From contig NZ_JAAHGH010000006.1 of the NCBI RefSeq assembly GCF_010672525.1, forward strand, positions 58,520 to 122,519: a stretch of 64,000 nt of DNA. Reading direction: 5' to 3'. Below, piece by piece: positions 8,526 through 17,800 of this stretch. The notes under the pieces were generated by a model. That model had not been told where the DNA came from. It did no database searches and saw nothing but the letters and a program-made list of their open reading frames with translations. The translations under genes were made by a program, and so were the position numbers. This DNA comes from Okeania sp. SIO2B3. Its GTDB lineage: Bacteria > Cyanobacteriota > Cyanobacteriia > Cyanobacteriales > Microcoleaceae. Numbering within the stretch: position 1 is the first letter of the stretch; each line of letters begins with the position of its first letter.

Positions 8526-9839
8526 CTAATAGATACTAGACAACATCGCATCAATTGTTGTTTCTAAAGCAACTGCTGCTCCCGCACTCATATCCCGAGG
8601 AACACAAACTCTATTTCTGAGAAAAGCAAGAGCGATCGCTCCCACAGCAGCATCAGCAGCAAGTTCCTCCTTTCCTTCATTCTGTTGGTCAGTTTTGGAG
8701 TCAACTGGTTTGTCAGAAAATAATGGAATACTTCCTTCAATCAAACAATGAACTAAACGTCTCAAATGCCCATCAATAGCTGATTCAATACTGGGTAAAG
8801 TCTCCTGACTCACCCATTTTTTAATTCCCGAATTTTTGATAATATCAGCAATCACAGTTTGGTAGTTACTACTTAATCTCGCGGCTGCCTCCATAAAATA
8901 GTCTTGTTTGTCACTTCCTGCTTCTGCATGAGGTTGTGGTTGAGTAACACTTAGAGATTTATTATTATGGATAGGTTGTACGCCAAATAACTTGTGCATA
9001 ATCAAATTATTAGTTCGAGGACTGGGTTTGACCCGTTGATAAGCAGAACGTTTATTGATAGCTGTCAACCATTGGTTGAGTCGAGGAAAACGGTCGTTAT
9101 TGTATAGAGAATATCCCCGGAATACAGGTAAATTTGCTGCGAACCTTCTGATAGCTGGAGTATACATAATATCCACCAAACTAAACTCACCCATAAAATA
9201 AACACCAGGATATTGACCCAATGTTACCTCCAACTGGTCTAATTTTGTCTCAAAAGTTGTTTGCAAATTCAGCAGTTGTGCTGCCATCTGTTCCGGAATA
9301 GTTTCTGTAGACTGCTCGGAATTAAATGGTTTGCCTCGGAGAAACTCATATCCCGATCTGACTAAACCATTGGCATCAAAATTCTCAATCATATCTAATG
9401 CCACAGACTTTTCTTGAGAGGCGATCGGCAATAGAGGAAAGCGATCGAATTTTTTTTCTAAAGCGAGCAGAATATCTTTAGACTCATAAACTAACTCCCC
9501 CTCAATTTTGGCTGCGGGAACCAATGCTGTTGGTACCATATCCTTATACCACTGTGGTTTGTTTGATAAATCAATTAATTCAGTTTCAAAAGGAATTTGT
9601 TTTTCTTCTAAAGCAAACCAAACTCTTTCACAGAAAGGACACCAAGCATGAGTATCTCGATAGAGCAATACAGAAGGTTTTTCTTCAGGACTGAGTCGAT
9701 GGAGATAACTAGATATTGTTGCGGTGGCAGGTGTTTGTCCTGGTCTTGATATCCATTTTGCCGTAGTATTTTGTTGGGCAACCTGTAGTAATTCTTCCCA
9801 GTTAGGAAGAGATTTTTGTTGAGATGTTTCTGTTTTCAT
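8526..9839 (-). CDS. Glutathione S-transferase family protein
   Basis: A 437-residue soluble protein with a thioredoxin-fold GST N-terminal domain (residues 55-135), whose active-site region reads HAWCPFCERVWFALEEKQIP, with a glutaredoxin-like C67-x-x-C70 pair as in omega-type or CLIC-like GSTs. The motif LVPAAKIEGELVYESKDIL gives the cis-Pro/glutathione-binding loop and the ES pair. An all-alpha GST C-terminal domain follows (about 150-270). The last 120 or so residues are an extra segment I cannot assign, longer than typical 220-250-residue GSTs. Expected role: glutathione-dependent thiol transfer or dehydroascorbate-type reduction in the cytoplasm; the substrate is unknown. The ATG start at 9839 is kept because the first 40 residues (LPNWEELLQVAQQNTTAKWI) look conserved. 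It is monocistronic, with repeats on both sides. Confidence 0.85.
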   Translation of the reverse strand: MKTETSQQKSLPNWEELLQVAQQNTTAKWISRPGQTPATATISSYLHRLSPEEKPSVLLYRDTHAWCPFCERVWFALEEKQIPFETELIDLSNKPQWYKDMVPTALVPAAKIEGELVYESKDILLALEKKFDRFPLLPIASQEKSVALDMIENFDANGLVRSGYEFLRGKPFNSEQSTETIPEQMAAQLLNLQTTFETKLDQLEVTLGQYPGVYFMGEFSLVDIMYTPAIRRFAANLPVFRGYSLYNNDRFPRLNQWLTAINKRSAYQRVKPSPRTNNLIMHKLFGVQPIHNNKSLSVTQPQPHAEAGSDKQDYFMEAAARLSSNYQTVIADIIKNSGIKKWVSQETLPSIESAIDGHLRRLVHCLIEGSIPLFSDKPVDSKTDQQNEGKEELAADAAVGAIALAFLRNRVCVPRDMSAGAAVALETTIDAMLSSIY

Positions 9840-10210
9840 TGCTAGTTTTATTTGTTGAATATACAGGAATTACGCAGATACTCTACATATAGCGAGGGCG
9901 CCATTCGGAGCTTGGCGTTAGCCAATGCCATTCACCCCTACAGATGGTGATTTCAAGGTAAATTCGCGTAAGTCCTGATAGATTTATTGAACATTTTACC
10001 ATAAATAAAAGTCAAATAAATATTTCGTAGTGGCGTGACTTACTTCTTACTTCTTCCTTATATAGCGAGGGCGAATGCCATTCGCACCTACAGATGGTGA
10101 TTTCAAGGTAAATTCGCGTAAGTCCTGATAGATTTATTGAACATTTTACCATAAATAAAAGTCAAATAAATATTTCGTAGTGACGTGACTTACTTCTTCC
10201 TTCTTCCTTC
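9840..10210. repeat. Spacer with a 150-bp-offset direct duplication
   Basis: The 108 bp at 9941-10048 recur almost perfectly at 10091-10198, starting cagatggtgatttcaaggta and ending near gtgacttacttctt. Each is preceded by a tatagcgagggcg segment. The duplication sits between the GST gene and the 3' end of the ligase-like gene. No gene is seen. Confidence 0.85.
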
Positions 10211-11533
10211 TTACTTCTTCGCAATTAACCCACAAATTGCAGCTAAAAGTAACCACCCTATGGTATTTACTCGTAAATCAAACAAACTCACATCAAACAT
10301 ATTAAATATAGTACAAGCAGCAAAAGCCACTAAATAACTAAAAAATATTAAACGGTCTCCTCTGGAATAAATTGATGACCAATTCATTAATAACAATACT
10401 GCCTTTGCCAATATCCAACCCACCCAACCAAACAAAAACAAAGCAGCAGGAATTCCAGTTTCTGCCGTTAACATCAATAATAAATTGTGGGGATGACCAA
10501 GCCACATTTGCATCTTGGCTTCATACAAAGGAGTAAAATTCCGCAAACCCCAACCACTCCAAGGCTTTTCTAAAGTCATATTCCAAGCAAATTGCCATTG
10601 GGTACTGCGTAGAATGGCTACAGGTCTGTCAAAATATTGATCCGTGAGTCGTGCCCAAAAGTATTCCGGAACAATTATCCGTAACCATTCCTGCAAAGAT
10701 GCAGGAGCAAAAGCAGCTCCAAATACAGTTGCCACTGCTGTCATTACTAACCACACTAACCAATGCCAACCTAGATAAATAGCATAAGCAAGACCAGCAA
10801 ATACCACTAACCCCCAAGCATTGCGTGAATTTGTCAAAACCAAAGCAATGCCATTACTAATTATTGCCACTGTCAAAACAACAAATTCTTGAGACAACTT
10901 ACCATGAAAAATATTGAAGCGACCCATTTTCTTTTTTGGATGTGCGCTCTCTTTCCTCACCCTGTTTCCAGATAAAAATTTCCATTTTTCAATCCACAAC
11001 CCCAACCCTAGAATAAATACAACCGTCAAATAAATTGCGAGAATATTAGCATACATAAATACTGAAGCCATTCTCCCTGGAGGGTTGCCTTGTGGTGCAA
11101 GAACCCAACCTAAAATAATTTGTATGCTTAGGGGGCCAGACCAACCCAAAAATAATTGTCCGAAACCTAAAATGACTACAGGAACTGAAGAGAATACCAT
11201 TACCCAAGAAAGTCGCCGTAGTTGGGATGGAGTTTGAATGAGAGTACTCAAGGCAGCAAATACCCCAAAAAACGGTAATAAATTAGCTAGTCCTAAAAAT
11301 GCTTCCTGGCGGTCTAATGCAAAAAATGTAGCGATCGCTAACCAGACAGCAAGACCAGCTAAGGCTATATTGTGGGGACGACGAATAATGCTGTGCCATT
11401 TTTGTTGCCAAATGCTAATAACAGCAAAAATTATAGTTAATATACCTATAGTTGGTAACATAGGAAACAGTAATAGTCCTACTTGAGTGCATTTCCACTC
11501 TTTTTGTAAATAACGATGAGAATTATGATTCAA
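10211..11533 (-). CDS. O-antigen ligase-like membrane protein (IctB/Wzy_C family)
   Basis: A 440-residue polytopic inner-membrane protein with about 11 hydrophobic helices. It has the Wzy_C/O-antigen-ligase core: a periplasmic loop with RLTDQYFDRPVAILRSTQW, the conserved SRNAWG, and PWSGWGLRNF followed by LGHPHNLLLMLTAETGIPAA, where the PHN-type His motif is characteristic of the ligase/polymerase family. In cyanobacteria close relatives are often annotated as IctB-type putative bicarbonate transporters, but the fold and motifs fit a glycan ligase or polymerase better. The likely role is joining a lipid-linked polysaccharide to an acceptor. The ATG at 11533 gives a short charged N-terminus before the first helix. 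No surrounding polysaccharide operon is present, so the acceptor is unknown. Confidence 0.8.
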   Translation of the reverse strand: MNHNSHRYLQKEWKCTQVGLLLFPMLPTIGILTIIFAVISIWQQKWHSIIRRPHNIALAGLAVWLAIATFFALDRQEAFLGLANLLPFFGVFAALSTLIQTPSQLRRLSWVMVFSSVPVVILGFGQLFLGWSGPLSIQIILGWVLAPQGNPPGRMASVFMYANILAIYLTVVFILGLGLWIEKWKFLSGNRVRKESAHPKKKMGRFNIFHGKLSQEFVVLTVAIISNGIALVLTNSRNAWGLVVFAGLAYAIYLGWHWLVWLVMTAVATVFGAAFAPASLQEWLRIIVPEYFWARLTDQYFDRPVAILRSTQWQFAWNMTLEKPWSGWGLRNFTPLYEAKMQMWLGHPHNLLLMLTAETGIPAALFLFGWVGWILAKAVLLLMNWSSIYSRGDRLIFFSYLVAFAACTIFNMFDVSLFDLRVNTIGWLLLAAICGLIAKK

Positions 11534-12422
11534 TTTTTTTAGGTATTATTCAATAATTGATAATTGATAATGGATAATTGATAATTACCTCTCCCTAAAA
11601 GGAAGAGGATTGAATAAAAGGAAAATTAATTCATTGTTTCTCCTTGGTTATGAGAGGATTTTTACCTTAATTGTTCGGTAATAGAATATTTTAGTAATAT
11701 AGTAATAGTAATTTCCAAAAAGCGTGAGGAAAAAAATTCTAGGTTTGAGGTAACAGGGAAACGCATAATGATATAAACTTATTCCTATATAATTTTTTCT
11801 AATTTTCCTATCTTGGTATGATAATATCATTTTGAAAAAAGAATGTTCAAAATAATAAGGGCAATTAAAATACACGCCTAGGAGATGTGCCTTTGACTAC
11901 AAAGATAACTTACCGAATAATTAATAATTAATAATTAATAATTAAATAATTCGCGCTTTGAAGCCTCCCCTTTTAAGGGGAAAAAAGTGGCCGTTAGCGG
12001 AGCTTCCCGTAGGGTGGGATGGCGAGGAAACCTCGCCATATCTGATCGACCAAGAGAAGAAACAATATTTCCTTATATTCAATTCCGTAGCGGTTAAAAC
12101 CCGAGGTAATTATCAATTATCCATTAATGAAGACCTAATAAATGGTATTAAAGCTATTAGACATCTCCGATAATCAAAAATAAAATCAATTATCAAACAT
12201 AAATTATCAATTCTTTCCCCCTACTACCTACTGCCTACTCCCTATGCATGGAGGAGATGTCTATTTATTCTGACTCCTGACTCCTGACTTCCCCTCCCCT
12301 CCTGGGAGGGGTTAGGGGTGGGTTGGGAGGGGTTAGGGGTGGGTTGGGAGGGGTTAGGGGTGGGTTAACTCCTAAGAAATAACCTAACTATTTGTAGCAA
12401 AGATTTATAAAATTGATATAAC
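11534..12422. other. Repeat-rich spacer
   Basis: Contains gataattgataatgg runs, an R1 repeat copy at about 11918-12120, and three tandem 21-bp units of ggaggggttaggggtgggttg at 12305-12366. The short open frames at 11648-11875 and 11958-12173 have no recognisable features and overlap repeats. Confidence 0.7.
11918..12120. repeat. Dispersed repeat family R1, copy 2
   Basis: Shares with the other copies the attaataatt run, gcctccccttttaagggg, aagtggccg, ggatggcgagg...cctcgccatat, cgaccaagagaagaaa and the closing gaggtaattatc. The ggcgagg/cctcgcc arms form a local hairpin. Confidence 0.6.
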
Positions 12423-13229
12423 ATGAAATTAGCAACAGTTAAACAATTATTTATTCACCCAATTAAAGGGTTAACTCCTAAAAATTGCCAGAATTTTTTC
12501 CTCACTTCAGGATATGGCATTAAAGGCGATCGCGCTTTTGCTTTGATGTTTCTCGACTCTGATCGCCAGACCGCAGGGCCAGAAATTATACCTTGGATGA
12601 GTAAAAAGCATTTTGCAGTACAAAATGACTGGCCTGGGTTAGCTGCTTTGAATTGTGAGTTTGACCCAGAAACTGGATTTTTGACCGTGCGACGGCAGGG
12701 GGTTGAACTACTGAAGGCAAATACAGTTTTATCTGAGGAACGCGACCGCGTTAGTGCTTTTTTCACAGATTATTTGAACACTCTCACACCGAATAAAGGA
12801 GCGCGTCATCCTCAAAAAGCTCCCGTGCAGTTAGTGGGAAATGGCAAGACAACTCGTTATCCCGACCGCGAAATTGTACATATTTCTATTATTAGTCAGG
12901 CAACTCTGGATGATTTAGGAGAAAAGACAGGCAAGATATTAGATATACGGAGGTTTCGCCCTAATGTGGTTGTGGATGGAATAGATGCTTGGTCAGAATT
13001 TGACTTGGTAGGAAAACAGTTGCGCTTGGGTAATGCTAAAATTACTGTTACTGCTAAAATTGGGCGTTGTATGAATATTGAGGTTGACCCAGAAACAGGC
13101 GATCGCGATATACCTTTATTATCGGTATTGAAAGAAAAATTTGGTCACGCTCACACAGGTGTTTTGGCAACTGTTGATAGTGATGGGGGTGTAGCGGTTG
13201 GCAATATTTTGCAAATTTTGAGTGATTAA
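12423..13229 (+). CDS. MOSC domain-containing protein
   Basis: A 268-residue protein with a MOSC N-terminal beta-barrel-like region (VKQLFIHPIKGLTPKNCQ, the usual V-x-x-L-x-x-Y/H-P-I-K-G pattern near the start) and a MOSC domain containing the conserved Cys in GRCMNIEVDPETGDRD (about residue 217). MOSC proteins bind molybdenum cofactor or transfer sulfur to it, or act in metal-sulfur cluster assembly and N-hydroxylated base reduction (YcbX/YiiM type). The reaction here cannot be stated. The ATG at 12423 has no strong Shine-Dalgarno. A HIP1 octamer-like GGCGATCGCG lies within the gene. It appears to be a single-gene unit. Confidence 0.85.
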   Translation: MKLATVKQLFIHPIKGLTPKNCQNFFLTSGYGIKGDRAFALMFLDSDRQTAGPEIIPWMSKKHFAVQNDWPGLAALNCEFDPETGFLTVRRQGVELLKANTVLSEERDRVSAFFTDYLNTLTPNKGARHPQKAPVQLVGNGKTTRYPDREIVHISIISQATLDDLGEKTGKILDIRRFRPNVVVDGIDAWSEFDLVGKQLRLGNAKITVTAKIGRCMNIEVDPETGDRDIPLLSVLKEKFGHAHTGVLATVDSDGGVAVGNILQILSD

Positions 13230-13292
13230 TTTCTAGATTTTTTATACCCATAATTATGATAATCTAAATCAAAATTAATAGGAAGTTAAATT

Positions 13293-13400
13293 ATGGAAAG
13301 TCAATTATCCGGAAGTTGGCAAGACTGGGTAGGAGTAGCAGGTTATGTTTTATTTGCAGGTTTTATTGTCTGGCGCGTCCTAACAATGCCATCAAAATGA
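13293..13400 (+). pseudogene. Small membrane ORF, frameshifted copy
   Basis: Starts ATG after AATAGGAAGTTAAATT. Its first 30 codons match the copy at 13580 exactly (MESQLSGSWQDWVGVAGYVL onward). A one-base loss after TGGCGCGT shifts the frame, so it ends after VLTMPSK (35 residues). The central run from VGVAGYVLF to FIVW is one predicted membrane helix. Confidence 0.6.
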
Positions 13401-13579
13401 GTTATATCATTTCCGGATAAGAGCACAATAGAACTCCGTTCCGCTGACGCGACCAAAAAACTTTATCCTTCTCCTCCTCTTTCTTCTTCTTTATTTCCCT
13501 CCTGGGAGGGGCTAAGGGTGGGTTGACTCCTGAGGACTGACTCCTGAGGACTCCGTCGTTATCAATAGGAAGTTAAATT

Positions 13580-13723
13580 ATGGAAAGTCAATTATCCGGA
13601 AGTTGGCAAGACTGGGTAGGAGTAGCAGGTTATGTTTTATTTGCAGGTTTTATTGTCTGGCGCGTACTTAACAATGCCATCAAAATGAGTTATAGCGCTA
13701 TGTGTTGGGTAGTAGCTTGCTAG
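13580..13723 (+). CDS. Small single-helix membrane protein, intact copy
   Basis: A 47-residue ORF with a plausible Shine-Dalgarno (AGGAAG, 9 bases upstream), a short polar N-terminus, one membrane helix (about residues 13-27) and a positively charged exit (WRVLNNAIK). The last residues differ from the upstream copy, because homology between the two ends just after KMSY. Size and topology resemble small subunits of photosynthetic or NDH-1 complexes, but I do not recognise the family. Perfect conservation over 90 coding bases in two copies may reflect very recent duplication rather than selection. Confidence 0.5.
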   Translation: MESQLSGSWQDWVGVAGYVLFAGFIVWRVLNNAIKMSYSAMCWVVAC

Positions 13724-14184
13724 AACGAGAGGATAGGCCATTCAAATATTATATGAAATCCGGTTATACAGTTATCGCACTTTCTACGTCCATTCAATGT
13801 AGACATAAAATGCCTACTTATCCCAAGATTTTTCCCACTCTCATCCTTACTTTCTCCTGAGGACTGAGGACTGACTCCTAAATCATACAATAACTAATTA
13901 TCCGGAACTATATTAGACATTTGGTGGAAACTTAGATATGGAGAGAATTGTTCGTGTTTCCGACCGGACAGCATATTCCCTGTTGCTTTTGGGATCTGTT
14001 GCCTAATCCTGCAAAAAGTTTCTTATTTTTAGTCAGATGTCTATTATCTGAAATCTGGTTATACAGTTATCGCACTTTCTACTTCCATTCAATGCAGACA
14101 TAAAATGCCTACTTATCCCAAGATTTTTCCCACTTTCATCCTTCCTTTCTCCTGACTTCCAACTCCTGACTCCTGACTACTGAT
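13724..14184. repeat. Spacer with a direct duplication of about 105 bp
   Basis: The sequence starting atccggttatacagttatcg at 13755 recurs at 14048 and runs through cattcaatg, agacataaaatgcctactta and tcccaagatttttcccact (to about 13855 and 14150). No gene is seen between the copies. Confidence 0.8.
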
Positions 14185-14379
14185 TTATAGACTATCGTCA
14201 GATACAGGCATTAATTCTTCTTCTCTGCTGTAAACAAAAGGTTTGTTGTCATAAATACTAGACAAGACATATTCAAAACGAGTACCTTTTTGATTGCTAT
14301 GTTTGATAATTCTACAGATTTTTCCAATCCATTGATACTCAATCAACATTACATAGTCGTTTACTTGAAAGCTCATCAT
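14185..14379 (-). CDS. Small conserved-looking protein, function unknown
   Basis: A 64-residue protein starting at the ATG at 14379, chosen because GAGGAG lies seven bases upstream; a longer frame from a TTG overlaps that ribosome site. The sequence (SFQVNDYVMLIEYQWIGKIC, then a central basic stretch and YSREEELMPVSD) looks like a small SH3-like beta-barrel with a VxDYVxL opening, as in small adaptor or ribosome-associated proteins. I do not recognise the family. No operon partner is present. Confidence 0.55.
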   Translation of the reverse strand: MMSFQVNDYVMLIEYQWIGKICRIIKHSNQKGTRFEYVLSSIYDNKPFVYSREEELMPVSDDSL

Positions 14380-14830
14380 TATAGTTCTCCTCAAAGTTTG
14401 CTTTTCTTAAGTATCTTCAGAATAAGACACAGACTTAATGTCGCACTTCACCTATGAAGGTGATTTTGTTTTCCTCCAACTGGGTGATTCTATAGCACTG
14501 GCCATTATTGTATCAGGATTTACAGAAGGGAAGTAAGTGTAGTGGTAATGGGGAGTGTGGGGAGATGGGGAGATGGGAACCCACCCCTGACCCCTCCCAG
14601 GAGGGGAATTTGGGGAGATGGCTAGATGGGGGGATGGCCAGATGGCCAGATGGGGAGATGGGGGGATGGGAACCCACCCCTGACCCCTCCCAGGAGGGGA
14701 ATTTGGGGAGATGGTAATCAAACATAGTATTACTATTGATAAATGGCATTAAAACTCAGACAACGTAATGATTTTTCCTTCTTCCTTCTTCCTTCTTCCT
14801 TTTTCCTTCTTCCTTCTTCCTTCTTACTTC
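14380..14830. repeat. Spacer with tandem gggagatgg / cccctgacccctccc repeats
   Basis: Two copies of a block containing gatgggaacccacccctgac, ccctcccaggaggggaattt and ggggagatgg lie at about 14570-14610 and 14665-14710, with ggccagatg units between them and a cttccttcttcc pyrimidine tract at 14775-14825. Open frames on both strands here are repeat artefacts. Confidence 0.8.
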
Positions 14831-17800
14831 CTACTCTTCTTCCATCAATTCAGCAATAAGATCGAACCGAAACTCATCAGCTAATTCCATCAAAGCGTCT
14901 GTGAGTTGCTGGTGTTCATCTGGAATTTGCTCTAATAGAGAAATGACTTCCTCAGAGCTACAGCTAAGAGCTGCCATTTGAAGTTGAGAGCGAAACTCTG
15001 AACTCAGACTCATATCACTTAAGATGTCTTTAGATAAATTAGATACTGCTGAAGCATCAGTGTCAGGAGCAGGGGTAATATGACAAGAACTATATATGTA
15101 TTTAACACCAATACATTCAGCAATTGAGTTGAGCAAAACATCTTCTTCAACTGGTTTGGAGAGTATATGACAACAGTTATCTTCCAAAAATGAATGTTGC
15201 TCGTCACTAAAAGCTCCAGAAGCAGAAAGAGCAATAATCATAGTATTTTGACCTTCAGGAGTAGATTTAATCTGTTCAATAGCCTCAAACCCATTCATTC
15301 CAGGCATTCGTAAATCCATACAAATTAACTGTGGTTGGTGCTGTTCCCACTGGTGGAGCGCTTCTTCACCGTTAGCTGCCTCTAATATTCGGAAACCTAA
15401 TGGTCTCAACATCATCAGCAGCAATTTTCGATTTTCTTCTATGTCATCAACTACTAAAATACGATATTCTGGTTGTTCGGGAGCGAGACCTAATATTTGT
15501 TGAACAATGGGCAGCTTGGTATGGGTAGTATCGGCAGCATAATTAACTATAATTGAGAAACTAAAAGTTGTTCCTGAACCCAGGCAACTTTGGACATGAA
15601 TATCGCCACCCATTAGTTGTACAAATCCCTGACTTATTGACAAACCCAAACCTGTACCTGTTTGAGAATATCTACCTGCTTTACCTTGAACAAATGCTTC
15701 AAATATTTTCTCTAACTCTTGCTGAGTAATGCCTTTACCTGTATCTTCAATCTCAAACTCTAGGTTATTAGTTAAATCCACAGGGTTCACTTCTGTATCA
15801 TTAATTTCTGATATTTGTGCAACTCGGACGCTTAACTTTACATGACCCACATCAGTAAATTTGATGGCATTGGAGAGGAAATTAATCAGTACTTGTCGTA
15901 GTTTCTGTCGATCGCCATAAATATATTGAGGTACTCTCTCATCAAGCTCAAGCAATAAATTAAAACCTTTTTTTTCTGCACTTGGTCGAAACATTTCTCT
16001 CAGCTCTGTGATGAAGGCTTTAAAATCAAACAAACTTAGCTTAAGCTCCATGCGGTTAGCTTCGAGCTTGGAAAAATCCAAAACTTCTTCGACCAATTCT
16101 AGTAAATTATTCCCACTTTTATATATCAGGTCTAACTGCTCTCTTTGCTGGCGATCGAGATTATCTCCATGGGCTAAAAGTTGGGTAAAACCGAGAATCA
16201 CATTTAGAGGTGTTCGCAGCTCATGAGTCATCTGCTTGAAAAAGTCACTCTTAGTTTTGTTAGCTGCTTCGGCTAATTTTTGGCTTTCTAATAACTGTTG
16301 CTGAGTTTGCTTGAGTTGAGTAATTTCTGTAATTACTCCACCAATTCCTTGTTTGCCGTTTTCTAATTCTACAGGATAATAACTTGATAGCCACCAACCT
16401 ACTGTTTCAATATTAGTAGGATGAGGAGCATTGATTTCAATATTTCTGATGATTTCTCCTGTTTCCAATATTTCATGGAATAAGGGATTTAATTGATCTG
16501 CTAAATACGGCAGCACTTCTGAGAATATCTTGCCAATATTTTCTGATACGTTTAAGTTATTAATCTCAGCAAAAATAGGGTTAATGCGTAAAAATCTTAA
16601 TTCTTGGTCTAGTAAAAACAAACCTGCGGGACTAGATTCATACAAGCTTTCCAGAACATTATTAGTGCGTGTAAGTAGAGTTTTGGTCTTTTGGAGTTCG
16701 TTAATATTTACTAATGTGATGACTATACCGTCGTTGATGTCATCTTCCCGGATATAGGGATGAATGCGCAGGAGTAAATTTTCTCCGGTAGCAGATAAAG
16801 TTACTTCCCTCTCAATTAATTTTTGATTGCTGAGAGCTTGTTGGATAATTGCGATGAAGTCTGGACAGTCTAGGTTGTGAGTAAAATGATATATAGGACG
16901 GTTAATATCAGTACCTCTAATATTAATAGCTTGGGTAGCAGGAGGGGTAAATTTACGAATTTTAAGATTTTTGTCGAGAAAAACTACGCCGATATCTATG
17001 CTACGGAGGAGATTATCAATATCTTCGCTCAGATGAGTCAGTTCTTCAATTTTTGCCTGATATTGGGAGTTAATAGTAAATAATTCTTCGTTTGTTGACT
17101 GTAACTCTTCATTGGTGCTTTGAAGTTCTTCGTTGGAAGCTAGTAGTTCTTCATTGGTAGCTTGTTGCTCTTCATTAATAGTTTCCAACTCTTCTACTGC
17201 TGCTTGTAAATTTTCTCTGGTTTGTTGGAGTTCATATTCTAGCTCTGTAATTTGTTGTGCCACTTCAGGTGCTACTTCATAGACTTTTTTTTGGCGATCG
17301 TTTAGTAAAGATACCGTTGGTGGAGTTTCTATTTCCAGAAATACTATTAAATATTCTTCTAATGATGGAGCATTGCAATTATAACCAACTCGCAGAGTAA
17401 TATTTTCTTCTCGATCGTTTCGGTAGAACTTAATTCCAGTATACAAAACTGTCAGCTTGTCCCGTTTGGCACGATGCAGTGCTGTATCCAAAGGTAGCTT
17501 GAGTTCTGGTAAAATAATGTCGGTGATTTCTAAATTTGCTTCCCCAATGGGAATTTGCAGTAGATCGGCCTCATTATAGAAAACATTCAGCAAGCGGTTA
17601 TCTACATTGACCAACAAAGCAGTAATTTTTCGCTCCCCAAAACCTACTTGAAATACTTCTGTCAGCATTTTGTCAAGTCTGGAGCGATTAAGTTTTGTCT
17701 GTATGGAATAATAGATAGTAGGCATGGTTACTGCTTTTGGAGCCAGATGAGTTAAGGATAGCTGCACATCTCGTCGCTTGCGATAGACTTTAAAACAAGA

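Noticed and set aside
10211-11533. Assignment as a bicarbonate transporter (IctB)
   Set aside because: Ligase/polymerase motifs dominate and a transport role is not shown by the sequence; kept as O-antigen ligase-like.
14452-14749. Three overlapping frames on both strands
   Set aside because: Translated gggagatgg and ccctcccaggagggg repeats.
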